This document shows positions 14,200 to 25,700 of a stretch of DNA of 64,000 nucleotides, piece by piece (within the stretch, counting starts at the first letter, position 1; each line of letters begins with the position of its first letter). Origin of the DNA: Strigops habroptila (Eukaryota; Chordata; Aves; Psittaciformes; Psittacidae). Location: positions 14,030,992 to 14,094,991 of the forward strand of contig NC_044283.2 in the NCBI RefSeq assembly GCF_004027225.2, read 5' to 3'. Under the pieces are notes generated by a model. It ran no database searches. It was not told the DNA's origin and worked only from the letters and a program-made list of their open reading frames with translations. The translations under genes and the position numbers were made by a program.

Positions 14200-15075
14200 A
14201 AGCAATGTTAGAGTCTACCTAAAAACTGGATGCGTTCAAGTCCATAGGGCTGTCATGAGCTCTCCACCCAGAGCTGTTGAAATAGGTGATTATGAATTGT
14301 GATTATGAAATAAGTTATCTGCCACCCATGAAAAAATCACATTTAACATAGGAGGGCCCCAGTGGCCTGAAAAAGGACAATGTACCCAACATACTGCTGC
14401 GACTATGAATAAAAGGAAGACGCAGGGAACAGGAGCTAGTTTGCTTCCACTGCAGTCCCCACAGGGGTGAAGGAGCACTTCACATTGGAATTCAATCCTA
14501 AATACTTGCAGGACAAAGGAATAGCCAACACAGACTTGCCACAGGCAAATCACACTTGACCACTTGATAGCTATGCAGTTCACCACTGATAGCAGTACAG
14601 ATGGGGTGAATGATGTAATGCAGCACATCCGGACTCCAGACACCTCCTCCCACAGCAGTCTCCCTTAGAACGTGAGGAATGTGGGCTGGACCACAAGGCT
14701 CAAAGAGCAGCAATCAACAACATAATATCCAACTGGCGGCCTGCAGGTAACAGAGAAACTAGTCCAGGGGGCAATACAAAGGCCATAGTGTTTAAGTTCC
14801 TCCTGCTAGTAACAGAAAATGTCAACAAGGGACAACAGCCACATGATACGGCTTGGGAATCTCAGGTTGGACATTAGGAAAAATTTGACAGGAACAGATT
14901 ACTCAAAGAGGCTACATAATCTCCATCCTTGTAAGTTTTCTAAGACTTGGCTAGAAAACAAAACACAGTGGTCCTGGTCTAGTACTGCTCATAGCCCTAC
15001 TTTGTACGTGAGACAAGACTAGATGGAGGGATGAAGAGGATCTTCAGGCTCCCTCCCACCAACATGTCTATGAAC
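14200..15075 (+). mobile_element. Degenerate CR1 LINE fragment
   Basis: Segments match successive parts of the CR1 reverse-transcriptase region, in order but decayed and gapped. These are a LDxFKSxG-type segment near 14228-14250, a GGCCxxACAATGTxCCC-like block near 14368-14395, a block related to the [11 protein letters not shown] region near 14520-14570, and an RLGNLRLDIRKN segment near 14848-14886. The frame is broken many times. Confidence 0.6.
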
Positions 15076-15199
15076 TGGTATAACTAATTTCATTCCTGTC
15101 AGTAAAAACATTAGTATCTCAAAGGAACTGCCTTTAGTAAGCTAAGGACACGCATTTATCCATTGCAGTCTACAACCTCCTCAAGGGCAGCAGCGAAGG

Positions 15200-15495
15200 G
15201 AGAGTTACTTCTCTCCTCTCTGGTGACCAACCATGGGACACAAGGAAATGGAATGAAGCTGCATCAGGGGAAGCTTAGACTGGACATTAGGAGAAGGTTC
15301 TTCACTGAGAGGGTGGTCAGTCACTGGAAAAGGCTCCCAGGGAGACGGTCATGGCACCAAGCCTGTCAGAGTTTAACAAGTATCTGGATGACTCTTAGTA
15401 TACGCTTTAGTTTCAGGTAGTCCTGCAACGAGCAGGGAGGTGGACTTGATGATCCTTATCGGTCTGTTCCAACTTGAGATATTTTATGATTCTTT
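15200..15495 (+). mobile_element. CR1 3'-end fragment
   Basis: A second CR1 copy just downstream of the degenerate one, in the same orientation. It encodes LRLDIRRRFFTERVVSHWKR in one frame, then the CR1 3'UTR (GGAGGTGGACTTGATGATCC) and a TTTTATGATTCTT tail. Because it repeats the LDIR segment, it is a separate insertion and not a continuation. Confidence 0.9.
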
Positions 15496-18277
15496 CACTA
15501 ATTACCTGGGGGGGACGATGACACTTTGCACTCTTAGCAAAAGCATCTGATATCTCTCTCTATATAAAAAAATTTGTAACTTTTTTTCAGCCCAGCCAGT
15601 TAAACGCATCATTCCACTCCTGGCCACAAGGCACTATTTTCTCCTCCATATACTTTCACTGTAGAGATAGCCATAGCTAAATTTATCGTAGGGAAAAGGT
15701 TTGGTCAGGAAATCCTTCCTTGTGCCACAACCATGAAACAGCATCTGCAGTGTCATGCTTCAAACATGAAACAGCTTCAAAAAACTAAATTCCCACAGCT
15801 CTGGCGTTTTGCTTCAGAAAAGAATTCATGTAAATAAGAATTTTAGGCAGTTATCATCACTCTAAGAAGCTCCAGCAGTTAAGAGCAAAAGCATTTAGCA
15901 GAGAAACAGAGGTGCCAGACCATCCAGTGGGGTCCATCCATAATTCTGTCATATGTCCAGCTTTCTAAACAACAAACTTCCATCTCCAGATGGATTTGTG
16001 ATGTTCTTTACCTTTCCATTTACCCATTGCCAATTAAAGATCTCATTTAGGATCGGATAATGATATTCCACAGAACAGCTGCTGTTAGCTTCTGGCTGAC
16101 AGTATAGACCAGCTTCTTGAAAGGCCAATGTTCTGTACAAGTGTGGCAGAAATGGAACAGGCAACTGGGATTAAATCACACTGTCAAAGGGGGAGGGGAG
16201 AATGCCTGAAGTACAACCTTGTGGGGAGCTAGTGATCGCATTAAATCTCCAAATCTATCCCTGGCCTAACTAAGCTGCATTTTCACTGTAAAGCAGGCAA
16301 GTTGTCAATCACGGTGAAGTGAAACCTGCTTTTCAGTAACTGTCAGCTAGAGCTCGAAAGCATGTTTATGCTTAAAACAGAAACCTTTAAGAGTAACAGG
16401 GCTTCAGAAGCGGTGTTTGGGCAGGGCTTGAACCAGCATTAAAATACAACTCTTAACACAGCAACACCTTGTTGTGTGGGGTTTTTTAAATTTGCATTTG
16501 CACTTACATCCTAATTTCACATTCACATCAAGTATCTCACATATTTCCTTTTGAGGTTGCTACAATCTGTACAGTACTGCTGAAGAACAGAATTTGGGGT
16601 TCATGAAAGCCAGGACCTCATGACAGTTCATCCAGTCTACTCCTGTTGTTTCTCTGTTCCAGAGCAGGCCACAGGGTCAATCACTTGCTGCATGAGCAGC
16701 TGCCATCTCCACCCCCTCTCCCATCACAAGCAGAACAGGGCTTACAGAGAATGAGAAAGAAAAACGATGGCTGAAACAATCACAATTTGTACAAGGGAGA
16801 GAATGGCTTCCATTCCTACACATACATTTTATAGTCCCCCTGACAGTGAATAGCTATCTCCATTGTTTTGCAGAGACTGACAGCCTGCAGTTCTCAGACC
16901 AAACAGGGCTGTTGAGGAGAAAAGCTTAAACTCAGCAATGCTGTGCTTTCACACGGCTATCTACAGAAAGGTCTACAGTCTCTCAGGGAAGGGTCTTGGC
17001 TGTAAAAAGCAAACTAAGAGTTCAGTATTTGTTTCTTCTTTAGGGAAAAAAATAAATAAAAAAAAAGAAATATAATACATCTGGCATTTTAAGTGAAAGA
17101 AAACCCAACTTTGGGGTTGTTTGTGCAACTGAGATTAGAAAGCAAGAGTCATGCTGTAGCTATGTGCTCCTGCCCCATGGCTATTTCTTGATTTTCAAGT
17201 TTGGTGCAAGACTTTTTCGTCTGGGGCAAATACAAGGAATGTAGAAGCCTGATTCAGGGCTACAGCTGGACTCGGTTTGTAAGCTGCCAATGCTGGATCA
17301 ACAATCAGCCTGGGCTATGACATTTGGTCCAAGAGTAGAATATCCTTTCAGTTTTGTAGTCAGGATTTGCTATCCAACTACAAAGACCATTTTAGTCCTT
17401 ACGGAATAAGAAGCTTAAGCCGTATGCCAATAAACAAATCCCATGGAAGCTGAAGCATGAGCAACCACCCTCAAAGGCAGGCAACCAAACAAGTCTCAAT
17501 ACAGGGTTTCTAGCTAACCAGCATTCTGCAGGAGCAGTGTTACAAGGTCTTTTAGGTATCAAAAAAATACCTCATCCTATACATCGCCTTCCAAACATGG
17601 TGCACAAGCTCTGAAGTGCAGGAAAGAAACCAGTTGTAGTGGTAGGAGGCTTCAGCAAATTATGCCATTTCCCTCAAAAAAACCGTGTTTCACTAGCAGG
17701 CCCGCCTCTTACAAAAAGCATTTTCCAGCAAATTCTGTTCTTTGCCCACAAACATCCACATAACTTTGTTTCTTCCGTCTTTTATCATTACTTAACTGAC
17801 AGGGATTCAACTACAACAGGAACCCACTGAGCAGATTCAATAGCAACTTTTTCAGATGGGACTTGGGGAACAATGGATGAATTGCACAGGGACTGGTACA
17901 ACCAGCAACAGCAGAACAAGGGTTAGGAGCTAGACACTGAGAAATCTTGTTCATTTGGATCTTCTGCCTGATTTCAAACATGCCCTTTTCTGAAACTTAT
18001 CCTTGCATTGTTAATAAACAGACAGGCAAAACTGCTAATGGACAGATGCACCAAGCACAAAGAAACCATGATGCAAAATATTCTGCTGCTTAGCTAAAAC
18101 CCATGTCAACTATTCTAATGTGTATATTGGTTTGCATGCCAGAAGACATCCGGTCACCACTTCTGAACAGAAATAAACATTTTTCCTTTTAAAAAGATGT
18201 TTCAAAGTAATTTATGACAGGCAATTCTTTTTCAGCAATTGAGCAATGGTCCACAGTATGAGAAGCAGCAAAAGCCT
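15496..18277. other. Intergenic, downstream of WDR1
   Basis: No exon or repeat recognised apart from an A-rich stretch near 17043-17070. If distal polyadenylation is used, WDR1 transcripts end near the right edge of this block. Confidence 0.55.
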
Positions 18278-18488
18278 TTTATTTGCTGTATAATTAATGT
18301 CATTAGAAATATGATTGGTAAAAAAAAACAAAACAAAAAAACACCACACAAGTCCACACAGAAAAGAAAGCTTAATAAAAATTAAAGAGCACTGAAGAAG
18401 ACTTAAAAAAGACTTAAGTGATGACTTAGGGGGGGGAAAAAAAAAAAAAAAACCCAAACCAAAACAAACCCTCAAACTTTTCTTTATT
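18278..18488 (-). terminator. Candidate distal polyadenylation signals of WDR1
   Basis: Two minus-strand AATAAA hexamers, at 18483-18488 and 18278-18283, would give 3'UTRs of about 1.1-1.3 kb. An ATTAAA variant lies at 18779-18784. Between the two AATAAA hexamers are A-rich tracts on the plus strand (T-rich in the transcript). Usage is inferred. Confidence 0.35.
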
Positions 18489-19049
18489 AAGTCTTCTAAA
18501 GTTCTGGACAACACCAGCTTCTTTTGGCCACTAGAGATGGTAACAAATCTTCCTATCACTTTGCATCAGAGTGTCCTCCTCCACCCTTGTTGGACTGCTG
18601 GCTTCACATCATTGAAGTGTGTTGTAGAGTGTGAGAAGGGAACTAAACACAAGATCACAACCTGTTCGCAGGAGATAACAGCTTCCATGCAACTGTTCTG
18701 CACATGCAAAGGCATAAAACTTACTCAGCAAACACTACCTTTTAAAAAAAATCACTTCAAGTCATAACAATGCTTCACTTTAATTCCTGTATTTTCAAAA
18801 AGGTGGTAGAAGTACTGCATTTTTTTTAAACAATAACATGCTTCTCCTCCTTCAAACAGAAAATATCTTTAATCTTTGAAACAGAATGATTTTTTCTGAC
18901 ATTGAAATGACCAGACATTCTTAATCCATGAAAGTAACAAATGTGTTTCTGAAGCAAGAAGTTGCCACAATGATTATTTGTAAACATTATACCCACAACA
19001 GTAAGTACATCAAAACCCCACACTTCCACCTTAAAATAAACCACAAAGC

Positions 19050-19604
19050 TTTGACATGAAATACATAAAAAGTTTATTATGTATGTACCCCATTTTGTTA
19101 TCTGGAGGAGAAAATCTGAGGCAACAGTTTGGTGCAGTACAGAGAAGCAAAGCAATATACAGTAGCTGCACACAGCTTGATTGGTTTCGGATCACAACTA
19201 AATACTCTTACTATGACCGCTAGTACAGAAATGTTCTGTAATTAGAAAAAATGAGAAGTATTACTCTCATGCTGTACAGTCTCATGTTTCTTGGTTAGAA
19301 AAGAACAACTGATTGAGTTTGGATCTTTCACACCTGAATCTTTCACACCAACTCACTTGGCTGTTGCCTCTGGAATGTTCAGCACAAAGGTTAAGCTCCA
19401 GACATAATTTAAGTGCTTTTCATGTGCAAACTGTTACTGGCTAAAGCTTTCAAAGTACATTTAATTACAGATATGAACACCCTGTAAAGATATGAGGATA
19501 TGATAGCAGACCCAGAGGCCAATACAGATTCTTTAAGAGAAATGCTATGTTCCACTGCAGTAGTTCTAGTCCCTGATTAGGTCCTTCCAAAGAGAGGGAT
19601 TATT
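19050..19604 (-). other. WDR1: WDR1 3'UTR (proximal form, left end approximate)
   Basis: The stretch downstream of the stop has no repeat and no reading frame of note. A minus-strand AATAAA is present at 19073-19078, giving a 3'UTR of about 550 nt. Further AATAAA hexamers occur at 18483-18488 and 18278-18283, so longer transcripts are possible. Only transcript data could choose between them. Confidence 0.55.
19073..19078 (-). terminator. Candidate proximal polyadenylation signal of WDR1
   Basis: AATAAA on the minus strand, about 530 nt after the stop codon. It is the first canonical hexamer I found downstream of the stop. Confidence 0.5.
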
Positions 19605-19714
19605 TCAATTGTAGGAGATAGACCACTCTTTGACAGAAGCATCATGGGATGTTGTTACCAGAGTGTGTTCATCCAGCCATGCCAAGCCGCTTACATGATG
19701 TAGTCTGTGTGCAT
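19605..19714 (-). CDS. WDR1: WDR1 coding exon 15 (stop codon)
   Basis: Residues 572-607 and TGA. It encodes [20 protein letters not shown], then [16 protein letters not shown] and the stop. The acceptor is CATACAG. The 3'UTR continues leftward. Confidence 0.97.
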
Positions 19715-22700
19715 CTGTATGGCAGTGCGAAATAACGGAAGAGAATTAGGAAGGTGAGGCTGACCAAACAACTTTAGTACATATTCCAGATGTGATTTTC
19801 AGCTGTATTAAATAGTAGCTTCATATTTTAAAAAGTCACTACAAAAACAACAGAAGAGTTCTGGCTATTGTAGCTACACAGAGATTAACATGAAGGCTAA
19901 ATTAGCTTGGGAAAACATTCAAAGCTTAATTCTAGAAAGCAGGTACTGTGTTGGATTTCGAGAACTACTAGCAACTCTCAAAAGTAATCTTTCGAAGGAA
20001 ACATACCTGGTATCTTCACTCTAGTCTCTGGATCACTTACAGTCCAAACATATACCATCATGTCCATGCCCCCAGAAGCAAAGTGTTCATTGTCAGGAGA
20101 CCAGGCAACACAAACAATTTTTGCATGGTGTCCGTAAAAGACATTATGTTCCTATTTGAAAGTTAAAAGATACAGTGTTACTTCATTAGCTTAAGCTACT
20201 TCAGGAAATCCCTGGCTTTTAACTTGTAGCATTACAAGAAGCTAGTGCAATAGTTCAGACAATGAACATCTCAGTACAGATGGATGCCCTAAAACCAACT
20301 GGTGGCTTCATCTTATGCTATTTATTTAAACACTTATCAGGCCAATAAAATCCAAACCTTTTGCAAAAAGAGCTAAGACTTCTTTTATGAAAGCTGGATC
20401 TGTGAAGTGCATATGCAATAAGTCACTTTTCGTTTAGAGACTTTTAAAAGAATCCCACAGATGTTTCTAAAAGCAAAATTCTTTCAATTTTTACTTAGAA
20501 AATGGAATGTTTTTGTGAAATGCCATCTGCGTTTTTTAGTTCAGTGTGGTTTCAGTTACCTGAATGATTTTACAGGCTGATACACATACTGACTACTCAG
20601 CTGAAAACTGGAAACTGCCCATTCTTTGGTTCTTGGTTAACACACTAAATGGAGGGATAAAGTAAGATTCCCTGCCCTAATGTATCCCTTTCACTGCTTA
20701 CTTCTTACCAAGGTAAACCGTGTGCCACAGCCAGCAGGATTTTATTGCCAAGTCTGCTTTATTTAATTCAATTTTGCTATACTGCATGATTCTTATCAAG
20801 CTGAACCTGTATTCTTGTCTATTTTACAGAAATGCACACCAGTTCTCTAACAGGCATGCATGTATTTTGTTGACCTTTTTTCCCCTTAAAAAAAACCAAC
20901 AAACTCAAAATAACAAAAAAGAATCCACCCAAAAAAACCCAAACTAACCAAACAAAAACCCCACACAAAAAGAAACACCCTGCCACACTAGTGATTCAGC
21001 TGGTCAAAACAAGGAACAAGTAATCACTTTGTACTGATTACTTTGTAATCTTTTATATTTAACTACTGCTGGCCTGTGGAGATCCAAGCCTTTCACCATG
21101 TGTTTGCTATTAGATGGGTTTGAGTGTTTTCCCAGTAGCCAACCCATGCTGTACATTTCCTCATCTATTCTTACGATGTGGAAGCTTCACAAAGGCTGTT
21201 GTGAACAAAAATTGACACTAACTAAAAATATCAGTTAAACAGTCACAGAAACACCAAATATACATCAGTGATTTAACAATTAAGTCTCAGCTGCTGCACT
21301 ATATTTCACCACAACAGGTTTAGACATGAAAAGCCAATTTGTTTTTAAACAACAATTCTTACCGCATAGCCATCAGCAACACTAAAGACAGTGACAACTT
21401 TGTTTGCATCACAGACTGCAAGAAAGGCACCATCGTGAGAATATGCCAGGTCAGTAACAGGACCCTTAGCTTCCAAAGACTTCTCATCATTTTTCAAAGA
21501 GGTTCCTTGGATTGAATACAAACGGACATTCCCATCCTGCAAATTAATAGTGAAGAAGGGGAAAAGGTACAAAAATCACTTTGCAATAGAAAGAGGAAGG
21601 CTTACTGAATTTCAGGAATGTTTTGCATCAGCTCTATCTGGTAGTGTTTATATTAAAAACTAGTTTAAAGAACCTGTTATTCACACTGGCTACAATCCAC
21701 CAAGTCTCGAATACAGACCTGGTTTCTAGAATTTACCTACTTCAAGTAACAGTAGTCAGTAAAAACAATTTGACAATTTAAAACCAGCAAATACAAGATA
21801 AAAAGTTAGGTGACAATGGCAGGAGAACCTGGGGAATTAGAAGTCCAGGAATACCTATTAGACATAGTTTACTTGTTGGAACATTGCTGTTATAAATTGC
21901 CACCTACAATCTCCTACCTACAATCAACACATGTCCTAGAGTTAAATGTTTCTGTTACTAGGTACAATGTTCAAATCAATACAGGTTTATGAAAGTGCAA
22001 CCTTACCGCTCCTCCCACTGCTGCTGTACCTCCTCCAGGGTGAATGGCTACAGCTTCTGGCTCATAGCCAAGGTCATCCATTGCAAAACATTTTTTCTTA
22101 TCTTTCATCAAGACAATCTGCAAATACAAAACTAGAAACTAAGACCCTTCTTCAAAGTGCGCAATGCAAAACTATGACTAAGTCAGAAAGTTCAGTCATA
22201 AATACAAATACTCTCCGATTGCTCACAACTCTACTATATTCTGAACTTAAGGGAATAGCTTCAATTTTTTTAATCAAGAGAAATAAATGCCTACGTGTGG
22301 TGACTAACTAATCTGCTGTACTGCAGTACCTATGTGCTCTAAATTAGGTAGTGCAGGGCATGCTCTACTGCCTTCAGCTTTGCCTCATTTGGTCTGAACA
22401 TGAACACCACGGACAAAACAGTATTTTTAGCAACGCTTACTCCATTCCTGGTTTGGAAGACCAAATTAGTAGCAAGTTAATACTGCAGTGTTAAATTTTA
22501 AGGGCTACTTTGTATCCAGTTCTATACTATGGACAACTGGAATTATAACTCACATGGAAAACAAGTTTGGACAACCCTACTCAAAGTTCCAAGCATAAAA
22601 CCAGCATCTATAGAGAAGGCACGAATCATTTGAAGTTAAGCATGCTTTGATACAAGATAGCCTTGGTGCAATGTCTCTAGTTTTGCGTCATCTTAATATT

Positions 22701-25700
22701 ACTGGCAAGCAAGCTAGAGCTACCTATGCTGTACAACAGCATTAGTTAATGGGCTACTTGGATTAGTTACAAAAAAAAAAAAAAACACCCCCACACAAAA
22801 AAACCCCACATAACGCAGGAACAAGACATCCTTTCCCCAAAATCACGGTACTGAACAGATCAGGCAAGAGCATGATTCAGATGCTGTAGCCTTCTAGCAC
22901 AAAACTGTACTGATAACTGATGCATTCACACAACCGACCATGTGAGATTTAAATCTATACATAAGACTGTCAAATTGCTACAGGATGCGAAAAGACAAGC
23001 CTAGCAAGTATCCTGCTAAATTATGTTCCCTATAGCTCTCACTAGGAAATTCTGCAGATGTACAAGGTGATCCTATACTAAACAAGTTTGTTGGAAACTA
23101 TCATGTTACCATACACAGCACTATTAACAGAGCAATTGTGTTGATAAGTCACAAGTCAATACTTACTTGTCCAATGCATAGCACTACAGTATAGCCACCA
23201 GGACCCACAGCTAAACATTTTGGCTGAACATCCATTTTCACAGCATCCTGGCCACTGGAGGAAGGTGCGCCAAAATGGAGAAGCATGAAGGACAAAGCAG
23301 AAAAAATTATTCCACACTAACATTACTTAGAATTGCCTATTCAGGTAATACTAATGATATTAATGATCATGTATAATTTAAAGATTTATTTTTTAATAAT
23401 CTGCAAAGCTTCCTTCTGTTTACTGTTTAAAGCATTAGTATCTTGATCAAATAGTATACCTGCTAAGTGAAAGTCAATGTTACTACACTGGAATTCATTT
23501 ATTTTTCTTTAAACTAATTGGTGATCTTACTAGATTTCTTGAAGTTTTTTGCTTCAATTGTGGCCTACATGAAGAAACAGCCATGTCCTGCCCTTCCTAA
23601 CCACATTTATTACCAATATTCCTGGGTATCTGTGAATCAGAAAGTGGGCAGCCTTCCCACAGTCCCCTAACTAAACCACCCGATACAAGATTGATCTCTA
23701 TCTAACCTGTGGAAGGGATGAGACAAATTGAAAAGTCTGGGATGCATTTCTTGTTCTCACAGAAAAAAGCAAGGTTGGTAAAGCAATCATTTCTATACAG
23801 TTTCCATGGTAACTTAAAACCTGAATAAATTGTAGCATAAATTTCTTTGCCATATAAGTCAACAAAACTCTTGGTGTAAAATAATTAGGGCTGCAGTGCT
23901 ACAATAAAAGGCAACATTTTAACTAACCTGTAGTCCCTTCTGCTAAGGTTGGTGTAGCGCACAGTATCATCCATACTGCAGGTGACCAGCTGATCCATTT
24001 CATCCACTGCCATTCTAGAAACCTGGTTTGTATGACCTTTCCCAGAAAAGCCATCATTCTCTCCAGTTTCAGAATCCCAATAATGTGCACAATAGAATTA
24101 AGGAACATTTGGAGTTACTGGTGCAGTCAGATATGGCATCATAAAAAGTTAAATTGACCAAATAGCTAAGGTTAGAAGGTATCTCTTGAGATCATTTAGT
24201 CCAACCTGCTGCTCAACTCAGTGTCAGCTACAACAGGCTGCCCATTCCGCTGGGTTTTGAGTATCTCTAAGGATGGAGACTCGACAATCCAGGGTTCAGC
24301 CAACCTCACACCCTCAAAATATTTATTAAATGAACCTCTGCTGTTCTGTAATGAGCTAAATGACCTATCACAAACAGTAGCAAATCCTGGAGCAATTAGC
24401 ATCAGCTCTGAGAACAGGAAATACTTTTTAAAGAATCATAGAAGTCCTGCAACACTGGCTTTCCCTGATGCTATATGTTAACATCAGTTTGAACTACTAA
24501 CACTATACTACAAGTTTGTAAAGACACCAGTCCTATATTTACTATCATTTCTGCCAATGTGACACCATTTTAATGCCCCACAGCAGGCAGGATGAAGGAC
24601 TGCAGTTTTATTTATAAGCTTCAGGACACTGAATTAAAGCCAACAGTCTCCTAGCTGAACATATCCCAACCTCACCCTTTAACTTGCCCTTTGCAAACCA
24701 GGCTGCATTCCCAGTGTTTTGCTCCAGAAACCAACAGGACTGAAATAAAGTCTCAAAAGTAGTACAAGTTCTCTTCAGTGAGAAAGTCATCAGTGAGAAA
24801 GCCTGATGACATTTGGGATACCAAATGAAGAACACAATCAGTATGTCACAGAACTTCAAAACCACACCATAATACAGTAGAGGAAAAACACAACTGTAAA
24901 AAGAAATGCATGTTAATGGGTCAGAGATAGGTCAGAAAGCTTTTCTTTGTCCTGAACATCTGAAAAACAAGATACGCGACTTTCAGAACATGCTAAGATC
25001 TATTGTATGTAACTGATAGCAATACATATTTTGCATGTATGACAACACATGAAAAGTTATGAGAAGCTAATTTATATATTTACTTGCTCCTCCATACTAA
25101 CAATTTATGTACCACAAAGAAGTGACAACTGGAAATTTAGAACTGGTTCATATTTAGCAGGCAAGTGTAAAGGCAAACAGTACAACAGGCAAGTTAAGGG
25201 AAAGCAAAATTAACTTCTATTCAGTTGAGTTCAATAAACATAAGTTTGCGTCTCTGGCAAAGCTTTTTTTTTTTTTTTCCTCCTAATGAGTTCTCAGACT
25301 ATAAGGCTAGAACAAATACCACTATCATTCAAAGGATATTAATATGACCATCATTACTTCCAGAGTAAATATAGGACTTTCCACCGTTTTTATGCACTGT
25401 AAGACACTGAATTGATTTACTATGACCCTGTGAATAGAACACAAATAATTATTGATGGGCAATTCTTCATCCTAACACATACATAGATCCAACCTATTTC
25501 AGAAGAACTACAGGTTATTCAGAAAATATTTTTTCTCATAAGCATTAAAAATTACCCAGAATACAAATCATTAATTAACACTGCAGTCACTTAACAGTTG
25601 CAGAATTGCTATTCCCATTTACTAGTCCTTAAAGAGAATGAATGGGCACTATGAAAATCCTTATTAGCCTGCTGGGCCAGAACACTTTCATGGCCTTTTC

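Noticed and set aside
1-18200. Exons of SLC2A9, a neighbour of WDR1 in other vertebrates
   Set aside because: I looked for sugar-transporter signatures in the frames available and found none. Short exons cannot be excluded by eye.
25325-25345. A conventional GT donor for exon 9
   Set aside because: No GT near the conserved exon end keeps the frame, and reading through meets a stop within three codons. The AT-AC solution fits exactly.
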